From G963674835 sp963674835 (GTDB lineage: Bacteria; Planctomycetota; Planctomycetia; Pirellulales; Thermoguttaceae), in NCBI GenBank assembly GCA_963674835.2, contig CAXXKC010000003.1, positions 1,116,001 to 1,180,000 on the forward strand: DNA of 64,000 nt. Reading direction: 5' to 3'. The notes below the pieces were generated by a model. The model did not search any database. It saw nothing but the letters and a program-made list of their open reading frames with translations, and had not been told where the DNA came from. Position numbers and translations under genes: made by a program. This document shows positions 24,406-32,536 of the stretch, piece after piece. Each line of letters begins with the position of its first letter. Within the stretch, counting starts at the first letter, position 1.

Positions 24406-25584
24406 TCAGTCCAGCCAGTCCTGGTCTCGAAGGCGCTGCGGGGTGTACTGCTCCGTGACATAGCTGATGTCTTTACTGATCAAGGCTTCCACTTCGAGTT
24501 TGAAGCCATTGTGGAGCAACCGTTCAATCTCCTTCTGCCAAGCCTTCTTGTGTGCGAACCATGGGTAGCTGGCGATCTGCTTAGCCCGTTTGCGGTCAGT
24601 GTCGTTCAGGCTGATCTTGACGCTAGAAGACAGGCCACACGCGTCAAAGTCCTTACTGCGGAGGCCGAGGAACTTGGCGTCGGGTATCGCCATTCGCTGG
24701 GATTCGTAGGCTAGATTGATCGATCCTTGTTTGATGACGCTATAGATGTAGTACCCCCAAGGATCGTTATCGAGCAGGCAATACACAGGGAGGTGAAGCT
24801 CGTGATGCATGCGATACAGCAGGCGACGCACACCACGAGGAGGTTGGCCGCCCCCGTGAGTGAGAATGCAGTCATGTTTGCGCCAGAATTTGTCCTCATT
24901 GAATCGTTGCCAGACAGTGTCCTTCTCGACATGGAGAATGAACTTGGCCTTGCACGACTTGAACTGGATTACGTCGGGCTCGACGATCGAGGGAATGCCG
25001 TAACCCCCTGAACCCATCCTTGCGCAGTCGATTTCGTCGCCGCGGTCCACTACGCGAATCTCGCCAACCATGACGCCCTTGGTCTGGGCATAGAGGTGCA
25101 GTTCCTCACGAAGGCTGTTCAATAGGACCTCAACATCTTCGATAACCGGATCACATTCTGACTGATCCTGGAATGTCTCTTCCTTGGTGCCCTCGATGGT
25201 GTGTTTGAGCAGATAATACAGTCCTCGGATGCTGGTGGACTTGCCCTGGTCCAAGAGCGTCTTGCAGCCACTGGCCACTAGCATGGTCTGCATGTATGTC
25301 TTCGCCTGGTGCAGATTGAACAACTGGCGGCAATTCGTGTTCTTACCCATTTCAATGATTCGCTTCCGTGTGCTGTACTGCACATTGGACAGCGTTCGGG
25401 ACGGGATGTTCACGTGCGGATCACGTTGTTTCTCGGCTGCCTGGACCACACCGTCAGCGAGATTAACGAGATTGGCAAGAGTCTTCTTATCCTGTTGGTT
25501 TATCGACCACTTCTCCGTCGATTTCCTGGCGGGAGAAGGTTGCTGGACGCTGGAGCGTGCGCTGTTTTTGCGGGTTCGTGCCAT
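24406..25584 (-). CDS. top6A: DNA topoisomerase VI subunit A
   Basis: This 392-aa Spo11/TopVI-A protein cuts both DNA strands. The winged-helix CAP domain has STSIRGLYYLLKH with the catalytic Tyr (123 or 124). The Toprim domain shows ILHVEKDTVWQRF (Glu) and CLLDNDPWGYYIY (DxD, metal binding). It pairs with subunit B, encoded 93 bases upstream on the same strand. Topo VI is mainly archaeal but occurs in a minority of bacteria, including Planctomycetota. It relaxes and decatenates DNA with ATP. Length is normal for the family. Confidence 0.95.
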   Translation of the reverse strand: MARTRKNSARSSVQQPSPARKSTEKWSINQQDKKTLANLVNLADGVVQAAEKQRDPHVNIPSRTLSNVQYSTRKRIIEMGKNTNCRQLFNLHQAKTYMQTMLVASGCKTLLDQGKSTSIRGLYYLLKHTIEGTKEETFQDQSECDPVIEDVEVLLNSLREELHLYAQTKGVMVGEIRVVDRGDEIDCARMGSGGYGIPSIVEPDVIQFKSCKAKFILHVEKDTVWQRFNEDKFWRKHDCILTHGGGQPPRGVRRLLYRMHHELHLPVYCLLDNDPWGYYIYSVIKQGSINLAYESQRMAIPDAKFLGLRSKDFDACGLSSSVKISLNDTDRKRAKQIASYPWFAHKKAWQKEIERLLHNGFKLEVEALISKDISYVTEQYTPQRLRDQDWLD

Positions 25585-25677
25585 GAGTGATCAATCCAGG
25601 AGTTCGGGGCCGTGACAGAATGTCGGCAGTCTTGACGACCAGCGCGTTCTATGTCTGCCGGGCAAAGGGAGTAGGCA

Positions 25678-27783
25678 CTAGGTAGTGATCTCGGATAGAG
25701 CCTGGGCGTCGGCGGGATTGACGATAAGGACATTGTCGCCGAAGTCGATATCGTCTTCACTCTTAGGGCGGCCGCGATCGTCGAGGACTACGTCGGCTTC
25801 GGCGGTTCTCTTCTTGGCTACCACGAGCAACTGGTCAAAAAGGGTCTTGCGGTCAACCTGGTTGATGTGACTGACTGCGACGGCGACTTCTCCGAGATAG
25901 CGGAGGAAGATGTTTCGGCGTTGTCCTTCCTGCTTGACGCGCTTCCGGCGCTTCAGATACATGGCCAGCTTCCGTCCCACGGCTTGCAAGGCCAGCCGCA
26001 ACTCGCGTTGGACTTCAGGGTACCCGGCAATGGCTTCTTTGGATTCGCTGGTAAATGGAACCCAAACGCTCGCCATGTGGACCATAACCGTGACGGGACC
26101 ACTGGGGAGAGAACCGCGTGACTGGCTCAGACCGTAGGCGCGCCAGTTAGTTTGGGTGATGGTTTGGGTGATGGCGCAAGCCCCGGCCTGAAACTGGAGC
26201 GGGACACGATTAGCGTAGCGCAGGACGGTCATTGACTGTCCTTCCTGAAGGTTAATCTGGCGAAGGGCATCGTGCAGTTGGTCAACTTCCTCCCCCTTGA
26301 GCTTTCCGGGGGAAACTCGGGTCCGCAGTCGCGCTTGTTCGAGGATCTTGTCGGCAGCTACAAGGCCCATCCCGTCGAAAGTGGTGCTAAGAAACTGCCG
26401 GACGGTGCGAGCATCCGTTTCCTGGAGCATTTCGCTGAGCGTTTCGCGAGACACACGGTGGGTGGCCGGACCGCCACCGTATGCCAGACCGACCTCAATC
26501 AAGAACGGGTTGCCCCGATAGACTGCAGGAGGGCGGGTCGCAGCGACGAAGAATTCGCCCGGGACAACATGGTGAAGTCCGCGGAGGATCAACTCCTCGC
26601 CGATCGGGGCAATGCAGTCGGTTGCCGGTGGTGAAATCCTCGTGCCTTGAATGGCTGCATAAAGGGCGTCGGCCTCGCGCCGCACGATGGTGCGTGGTCG
26701 CGCGCGCGGGCCGACTTTCGCGCCTTGGCAGATTCGCTTGGCGACGGCTGGCGTCACACGCGAGAATGAGTTAGTGAGAAACTGGGTTATCGTGGGCTGG
26801 CCGCTCTCCTTGAGCATGCTCACCAATCGCCCCAACTCGATCCCGTAGGGGTGTGGTTTGATTTCCTTCGGCTCTGGCGGCAGTTTGTCGGTTACGCTGG
26901 GATGTGTGCGTTGATTGCCGTCCGGATCGGCATAGTGAATCGTGACATGCGGATTGGCGATAGCGGTTTGTTCGAGGTATTCGTCGACGCTGCCGCGCCC
27001 CCGCTGGTAGCGAGCCTCCAATTCGATCGTTACCCGCGTTCCGTGGTCCTCTTCGATCCATTCAATCCCATATTTCTCAATGGCCTGGACACCCCGCTGG
27101 CCTGGTTCGATGTCGACCCCTTCACCACGGTTGTTAATGATCTCAGGCTTGTTGTGTTTAGTATCAATCTGGATCTCGTAGTAGTGAGCCGGTTTCCGTT
27201 TGGACACCTTAGACATGATTCGGACCGGCTTGCCAGTCGTCAGGAGGCCGTACATGCCAGCGGCGCTGATGCCGATTCCCTGTTGTCCCCGGCTCATTCG
27301 CAACCGATGAAACTTGGATCCGTAGAGAAGCTTCCCGAAGATCAAAGGAATCTGTTTCTTGAGGATTCCTGGTCCGTTGTCCTGAACACCAACTTTGTAA
27401 CGGTTCTCGCCAGTATTCTCGATATGGACCCAGACCTCGGGAAGAATGCCTGCCTCCTCGCAAGCGTCCAATGCGTTGTCGACAGCCTCTTTAACGGCAG
27501 TTAGGAGTGCCTTGCGCGGGCTATCGAAGCCCAGAAGATGGCGATTCTTGGCAAAGAACTCACTGACGGAGATGTCGCGCTGGCCGGCGGCCATCGACTC
27601 GGCGGTGGCTCTGCGGCGTTTCTCCGAACCGTTTGGGCTCGCCCCTTCTCCGTTGGAATGTGGGAGGAGATACTTACGATTCACAGGGGGGGGGGGCTTT
27701 CGGGGATCCTGACCGACAGGGGCGGATTCCGCGGACGGTGAACTTGTCTTCGCCAATGCTCGAGGCTCCCTGGTGAGCAACAT
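25678..27783 (-). CDS. top6B: DNA topoisomerase VI subunit B
   Basis: This is a GHKL ATPase subunit. It has the N-box AVKEAVDNALDACEEAG, DNGPGI, the GQQGIGISAAGMYG lid, the H2TH segment, and a transducer domain ending in a long basic region. Function starts at DISVSEFFAKNRHLLGF, so residues before it are probably disordered. The start is uncertain: ATG 27783 is given, ATG 27594 would trim the tail, and an in-frame TTG lies at 27852. A G11 tract (27686-27696) lies in that extension and may be a sequencing or slippage risk. It is in an operon with top6A. Confidence 0.9.
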   Translation of the reverse strand: MLLTREPRALAKTSSPSAESAPVGQDPRKPPPPVNRKYLLPHSNGEGASPNGSEKRRRATAESMAAGQRDISVSEFFAKNRHLLGFDSPRKALLTAVKEAVDNALDACEEAGILPEVWVHIENTGENRYKVGVQDNGPGILKKQIPLIFGKLLYGSKFHRLRMSRGQQGIGISAAGMYGLLTTGKPVRIMSKVSKRKPAHYYEIQIDTKHNKPEIINNRGEGVDIEPGQRGVQAIEKYGIEWIEEDHGTRVTIELEARYQRGRGSVDEYLEQTAIANPHVTIHYADPDGNQRTHPSVTDKLPPEPKEIKPHPYGIELGRLVSMLKESGQPTITQFLTNSFSRVTPAVAKRICQGAKVGPRARPRTIVRREADALYAAIQGTRISPPATDCIAPIGEELILRGLHHVVPGEFFVAATRPPAVYRGNPFLIEVGLAYGGGPATHRVSRETLSEMLQETDARTVRQFLSTTFDGMGLVAADKILEQARLRTRVSPGKLKGEEVDQLHDALRQINLQEGQSMTVLRYANRVPLQFQAGACAITQTITQTNWRAYGLSQSRGSLPSGPVTVMVHMASVWVPFTSESKEAIAGYPEVQRELRLALQAVGRKLAMYLKRRKRVKQEGQRRNIFLRYLGEVAVAVSHINQVDRKTLFDQLLVVAKKRTAEADVVLDDRGRPKSEDDIDFGDNVLIVNPADAQALSEITT

Positions 27784-28069
27784 CCTGGAGAAAGGGCAAT
27801 GGCCCGGCACGAGGGCAGGGCGTCTGAGAGGCGGCGGCCTCACGTATGCCAAGTTAGTTGGATTATAGCGACTTTTCCGGCGAGTTCCCAGGCGGTTTTC
27901 GCGTCGTTGCCGGCATGTTCGGTCATGTCGTCACATCCGCCGTATAAAGATTTACCCGCAACACTGCCACAAGCCGACGATTCAATGGGAGGCCAAGCGC
28001 CCAGGGCCCTGCGAGGCAGTCGGGGGCTTGGTCACAGGATTAACCCGCTAGAAACCAAGGAGCCATGGC

Positions 28070-28375
28070 ATGGTTCTCAAGTTGGCACAAACGGGCGCGG
28101 TCGCAGTGGTCATGTTGGCGGGGTTGCTTCTGTGCGACACCGCATCGCCGGCCTATGCCCAGAGTCCGGTTTACTACAACTACTATGTTGCCCCGACAGG
28201 AACTTGTCTGGGAGCCGGATTGTATCCGTGTCCGCGCCCGACACCGCCGCTGGTCGGACACACATACATCACGTACCAGATCCTGAACCCGCAGGAGTTC
28301 CTGTATCGTCATCACCGGACGTACTACACAGCGCATCCGAGTGGTGTTACGAAGACGATCGTCACCTGGGAATGA
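28070..28375 (+). CDS. Small exported protein (101 aa)
   Basis: The protein has a signal peptide (VLKLAQTGAVAVVMLAGLLLC, cleavage after SPAYA) and a mature part of about 70 residues rich in Tyr, Pro and His (PVYYNYYVAPTGTC, FLYRHHRTYYTAH). I recognise no domain. CAAGGAG 8 bases before ATG 28070 fixes the start. It heads a pair of similar-sized exported genes (next at 28448), so a shared envelope or surface role is plausible. Confidence 0.7.
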   Translation: MVLKLAQTGAVAVVMLAGLLLCDTASPAYAQSPVYYNYYVAPTGTCLGAGLYPCPRPTPPLVGHTYITYQILNPQEFLYRHHRTYYTAHPSGVTKTIVTWE

Positions 28376-28447
28376 TCTCCGCAACCTCTGGTCGGGACGA
28401 CCGAAAGAGCTTGCGGCGAGGACTTCGTGTGAAAGGAAACTTGGGCA

Positions 28448-28816
28448 ATGAAACGCTTCCTGCAGTTGGCCCTCTTGTCAGTCGTGGTTGTGGGTGTGGC
28501 CGGGATCGAATCGGCCTCGGCCTGGGAACGAGGGTTGCGACGTGCGGCGGTCACGACGTCGAGCGAATGCTGGCACGGTCCTTACTACCATACAGCTTGG
28601 GGTATGCCTCTGGCACTGGTCGTGCCTCCGAACGCGGAAAGGCAGGTTCACTGGGGGTGGGGGATCGGGAACACGCGGATCACGCCCATCTGGCCTCAGT
28701 ACAGCCTTGGCTATCCCGCGCCGGGGCAATTTGGGCCTGCCGCCATTCGTCCGACGCCACCTTGGCCAAGTGATCTCGACCAGTTCGGAGTGTACTACAT
28801 TCGCGGGCCGTGGTAG
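28448..28816 (+). CDS. Small exported protein (122 aa)
   Basis: The signal peptide (MKRFLQLALLSVVVVGVAG, then ESASA) is followed by a mature part rich in Trp, Pro, Gly and Tyr (WGMPLALVVPPNAERQVHWG, TPIWPQYSLGYP). No family is recognised. It follows the preceding exported gene by 72 bases with GAAAGGAAAC upstream, so the two are likely co-transcribed. Its 3' end overlaps that of the convergent vWA gene by 22 bases. Confidence 0.7.
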   Translation: MKRFLQLALLSVVVVGVAGIESASAWERGLRRAAVTTSSECWHGPYYHTAWGMPLALVVPPNAERQVHWGWGIGNTRITPIWPQYSLGYPAPGQFGPAAIRPTPPWPSDLDQFGVYYIRGPW

Positions 28817-29664
28817 CCTTGGGCGATGTCGATGTAGGTGTACTGGCCGTCGTTCTCTCGGGCGAGTGTGGTGAGAAAGTTGTCACCCGGGGGTTTCGGG
28901 CCTTGGCCGAACTCGATGACGTTGATCTTGATCCCGGCGGCCCACTGGTGGATCCGCCCAAGCTGTTGCGGCGTTAGCTGCGGGTCGCCGGCGTCGGAGA
29001 GGAAAAAGATCACGTCGGGACGGAGCCGAATGGCCATCTTGAGGGCATCTTCGTGGTGCGTGCCGCCATCGGCGGTAATCGAATTGATGAACCTCTCGGC
29101 GCGCTCTTTGTTGGCATCGGTGGCGAAAGCAAGCTTGCCCACGCGGCCGGTCGGGTTGAAGATGACCGGGGCCTGATTATAGAAGATGAGCTGGAATCGC
29201 TGCACTCTATCGAGGTTCTGGAGACTGTCGCTCAGTTCGGATTTCGCGGCCGCTAACGCCACGCGTCCAGCTCCCCCCATGCTTCCGGAACGGTCGAGGA
29301 CGTAGACGAAACTGCTGCCCTCGCCAGTGAGGCCGAACAGGCTGGTGGAGGCCTTTCCTAGACTGCCAAGGTCGGCGTTCGCTGGGCGACCGCTTCTGCC
29401 GCCTAGGTCGCGGTTGATATCACTGCGGTCGGGACCCTCTGGTTCAGCTGTCTTTGGAGGGGCCTGTTGCGCAGCCGATGCTGGGGTTTCGGTGGGCTCA
29501 GCCCCGGAAGCAGGTAGAGGCGTGAGCCCACATGCGAATCCGACGAAAGCGATGAAGAACGTCCCGCCCAGAGACGGGATCCACCGCGTGGGGCCGTGTG
29601 AGGGCACGTTGCGCCTCGTATCGCATGGGATTGCGGCCGGAAACCGGTGGCAGCAGCGACCCAT
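28795..29664 (-). CDS. vWA-domain membrane or exported protein
   Basis: The 289-aa product has an N-terminal hydrophobic segment (GGTFFIAFVGFACGLTPL, about 35-52), a Pro/Ala-rich linker and a vWA domain. The MIDAS motif is VLDRSGSMGGAGR (D-x-S-x-S), the threonine-bearing loop is TADGGTHHEDALKMA and the last Asp is FFLSDAGD. It should bind divalent metal and a protein ligand outside the membrane. ATG 29664 is chosen over the longer frame upstream, which is basic and low in family likeness. Confidence 0.8.
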   Translation of the reverse strand: MGRCCHRFPAAIPCDTRRNVPSHGPTRWIPSLGGTFFIAFVGFACGLTPLPASGAEPTETPASAAQQAPPKTAEPEGPDRSDINRDLGGRSGRPANADLGSLGKASTSLFGLTGEGSSFVYVLDRSGSMGGAGRVALAAAKSELSDSLQNLDRVQRFQLIFYNQAPVIFNPTGRVGKLAFATDANKERAERFINSITADGGTHHEDALKMAIRLRPDVIFFLSDAGDPQLTPQQLGRIHQWAAGIKINVIEFGQGPKPPGDNFLTTLARENDGQYTYIDIAQGYHGPRM

Positions 29665-29951
29665 TGACAACACTCCAAGCGGTAATTCTGGAAGTAGTTG
29701 CGGCCTAAGACTCCGTAAGTTCAGTCTACGGTGGGTGAAGCGGACGGTCAACGCGAGGCTGAAACATGACGTCTGTCGCACAGCGGCTACTGTGAGGGGG
29801 CGCTTTGGCACGGAGGTTCTCGGCAGTTGGGCGGTAGGCTCTGATGAGGGTCCGGGACAAGTGTGGAGTCAGGGAACTCCGGCAAATGCGTCTTCGCCGG
29901 AAGGGGGTGAGGGCTTATAATTGTCTAGGCCCTTTTTAGGAGTATCACGGC

Positions 29952-30533
29952 GTGCAAATCATTCGATACCCGCATCCGACACTTCGCTACAAGTGCAAGC
30001 CGCTGCGCCGCGTAGACGGCGAGCTGCGGAAGATGATTCGGCAGATGTTCGACCTAATGTATGAGGAGGACGGGGTCGGGCTTGCGGCCAGCCAAGTGGA
30101 CCTTCCGTATCGGCTCTTCGTGACGAACACACGGGGGGATGCGGGGGATCGAGAGGGCGAACTCGTTTTCATCAACCCGGTGATCGTTCGCCAGAAGGGG
30201 ATGGCGGAGGTCCGGGAGGGATGCCTGAGCTTGCCGGAGATCTACGCGCCGGTGAAGCGGCCGGAGAAGGCCGTGGTTAGCGCCTACAACGAAGCCGGGC
30301 AAGAGGTGACGTACGAGTTGGAGGGGTTGGATGCGCGCGCGGCGCAGCACGAGTACGATCACCTGGAGGGGGTTCTGTTCATCGACCGGCTCAGCACGAC
30401 GAACCTGCTGGCCATCAGGGAGGCTTTAGCGGAGCTGGAGGACGATTTCCTCGGCCAGCGGCGTATGGGGGTGATACCTGACGATGAGCAGATTATCGCC
30501 CGATTGGCGGAATTGGAAGAGGTGCGGGCGTGA
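29952..30533 (+). CDS. def: Peptide deformylase
   Basis: This Fe2+-dependent cytosolic enzyme removes the N-formyl group from nascent proteins. Motif 1 is GVGLAASQVD, motif 2 EGCLSLPEIYAP (metal Cys), motif 3 QHEYDHLEGVLF (two metal His and catalytic Glu). The 193-aa length is normal. The likely start is GTG 29952 with AGGAGTATC upstream. A C-terminal extension (about 150-193) is helical and acidic. It is divergent from the vWA gene. Confidence 0.95.
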   Translation: MQIIRYPHPTLRYKCKPLRRVDGELRKMIRQMFDLMYEEDGVGLAASQVDLPYRLFVTNTRGDAGDREGELVFINPVIVRQKGMAEVREGCLSLPEIYAPVKRPEKAVVSAYNEAGQEVTYELEGLDARAAQHEYDHLEGVLFIDRLSTTNLLAIREALAELEDDFLGQRRMGVIPDDEQIIARLAELEEVRA

Positions 30534-30540
30534 GGCGAGG

Positions 30541-31392
30541 CTAGGATCGCCGGGAGAGGCGCAGGCCCTCGCCGTGCCAGAGGACCCGGAGATCCTGGCG
30601 GCTCCATTGCTCGCGGCCTATGGAGGGGTCACCGACATCGAAGCGGTCTTCCCCGACTCGTCCGAAAACGATCACGGCATGGCCAAGGCCGGGCTCCCAC
30701 CCCCACTGCTGTTCGTAGCGTGGATCAACGTGCGCTTTGGGGTCGAGGTAGACCAGCAGAAGGACCGGCCAGTCGTTGGCTTGGATCAATTCGTCGAGGC
30801 TGGCGTGGAAGGGGCGGACGGCGAAGGGGGTGCCTCGCGTCTTGAGTTTCAGTCCGCGGTAGAGCCCTAGCTGGGGCGTACCGTCGTGTCCGGTAAGGCA
30901 GAGGCGCATCATTTCGCGCTCATCGGCGTCGATGCCGTGCTGGCGCAGGAGCATCGCGGCGGCACAGGCGCTGCACGAGGCGGGTGTGCTTTGCAGGCAG
31001 ACGCCGTCGGGACTCCAAGTGTTTTCGGCCCGGGGCGGGATGTTCAGCAACGGCAGAAGCAGGGCGTATAGGGCGACGCCGGCAAGGATTAGGTCGACGG
31101 TGATGCGGCGCCAGGCCGGGATCTTCTTGAAGCCCCAGATGACGCCGGCGAGCCAAGCCAGGCCGAGCGGGATCCAGTTGCCAACGATGATGACGCTGGA
31201 TAGAGGCAGGATTTGGGCCATGACCAGGCGGCCGTAGAGGAAGATCGTGAAGCATACCGTTAGCAGCAGAGCGATACCGGCGGAAAGGGTGCGGCCCAGG
31301 TTGGAGATGCGGGAGCTGAGCCAGGCGCTGGCGGCAAAGAGGGAGACCGCAATGAGATAGAGGACAATCGTGCCGAGGATGAGGTCGGTCAT
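30541..31392 (-). CDS. Membrane protein with C39-like peptidase domain
   Basis: The first 125 residues hold about four hydrophobic segments. The remainder is a papain-like C39 domain: QSTPASCSACAAAMLLRQHGI with the catalytic Cys (about 138), GLGHAVIVFGR with the His, and VGDPSIGRE with the Asp. C39 peptidases cut leader peptides or process bacteriocin-like precursors, and no precursor gene is visible nearby. It is convergent with def, 7 bases apart. The catalytic triad looks complete. Confidence 0.8.
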   Translation of the reverse strand: MTDLILGTIVLYLIAVSLFAASAWLSSRISNLGRTLSAGIALLLTVCFTIFLYGRLVMAQILPLSSVIIVGNWIPLGLAWLAGVIWGFKKIPAWRRITVDLILAGVALYALLLPLLNIPPRAENTWSPDGVCLQSTPASCSACAAAMLLRQHGIDADEREMMRLCLTGHDGTPQLGLYRGLKLKTRGTPFAVRPFHASLDELIQANDWPVLLLVYLDPKAHVDPRYEQQWGWEPGLGHAVIVFGRVGEDRFDVGDPSIGREQWSRQDLRVLWHGEGLRLSRRS

Positions 31393-31466
31393 CGAGAGGC
31401 CCTTGCGGGAGTTTGGGGTTGGCGAATGGGAGTCAGCGTATCATGGCCGGGGGAGGTTGGAAACGG

Positions 31467-31931
31467 GTTGGGTTTCCAGGGCAGGGGGTGAATTTCATAG
31501 CGATGAGGTGGGAAGGGATTTGGGGTTGGGGCGATGGGGTGGGCGGTAAGTTGTTTTGGGTTAATGGGTTGGGGTGTGGTGTGTTGATGGAAGGGGGTTT
31601 TGTCTGGGGTGGGGTGAAGTGGAAGCAGGTGGGGCTGGTATTATTCTAAGTTGTTTTGTGGTATGTGGTTGGGGGCGATGGGCGGAGGTTGCGGTTGCGC
31701 AAAAAGTGTGGAAATGGGGTTACGGAGACGAGGTTGGGTCGCTTGGGGTGGCGAAGTGGTTGGTTGGGTGGCGGTTCGGTGAATGTGGGATTGGCGGGGA
31801 TGGGCGCAAGTGCTGAATACCCTGTGTGCACGTGCAGTCGAGGGTCGGTGCATTTGCAGTCAGGGTGCGCCGATACCTTGAGTGCACAGGAAAGCGGAAG
31901 GCGGAGAGCGGAAAGCGGGGGTTGGTGGTGG
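31467..31931 (-). repeat. Long inverted repeat RptB, copy 2
   Basis: This is the reverse-complement counterpart of 14277-14730. It reads GGGTTTCCAGGGCAG at its left end and carries the same central GTGCACGTGCAGTCGAGGG element. The two copies differ by scattered substitutions and one small insertion near 31905. It lies between the C39 gene's promoter region and an FKBP fragment. Confidence 0.85.
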
Positions 31932-32089
31932 AGGGGGGCTTGACGGTACTGGCGGTAGTGGCGATGGTGGGTGGGTTGTTGGGGTGCGGTCGGGGGTGAA
32001 AAATGTAATGGTCAAGATGCTGGACTCAGCCTTACAGACGGTGGCGTAAGATAGACAACAACTGTCAGACCAAGTACTGGCGACTCCAG

Positions 32090-32330
32090 CTAACGAATGT
32101 CCCGTATCTTGCCAATATCGGACCTGTCCCGTTTTCTCGTCTTCGAGGTCGAACACGAGGTCTTTTCCGGCCAGCGGATGATTTGCATCGACGGTCACCG
32201 TGGACTCGGAGACGTCTGCCGCAACAGCCACGACGGTCTGGCCGTCTGGTGTCTTGAGTTGGATCTGCTGACCGACTCGAAGAGGCAGTTTCGGGATCAA
32301 TTGGACAAGCTGCGGGGCGGTGGTTGGGGT
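32090..32330 (-). pseudogene. C-terminal fragment of an FKBP/SlyD-type prolyl isomerase
   Basis: The minus-strand frame encodes LVQLIPKLPLRVGQQIQLKT, then TVTVDANHPLAGKDLVFDLE. This is the end of a SlyD-like FKBP: the IF loop return and the VTVDxNHPLAGK motif. The N-terminal FKBP half is missing, and the frame runs on leftward into RptB. The break therefore lies near the repeat. An active isomerase is not expected. Confidence 0.75.
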
Positions 32331-32536
32331 TCGGACGGGGATGATGGTGGGTGATGGTTCGTGCTTTGGATGAGGGACGGTTGGCGGGGTGGGAGAGAAT
32401 GGGGAGGGGAAAGTGGGAAAGAGGGAAGGTGGGAAAAGGGATGGCGGTGGGTTGGGGGTGTGTGCGAGGGGAACGCGAGGGCGGTGGGCGAGGTGTGGCG
32501 GTTTGGTTGAGAACAGAGACTCCCGACCGCCTTTTG

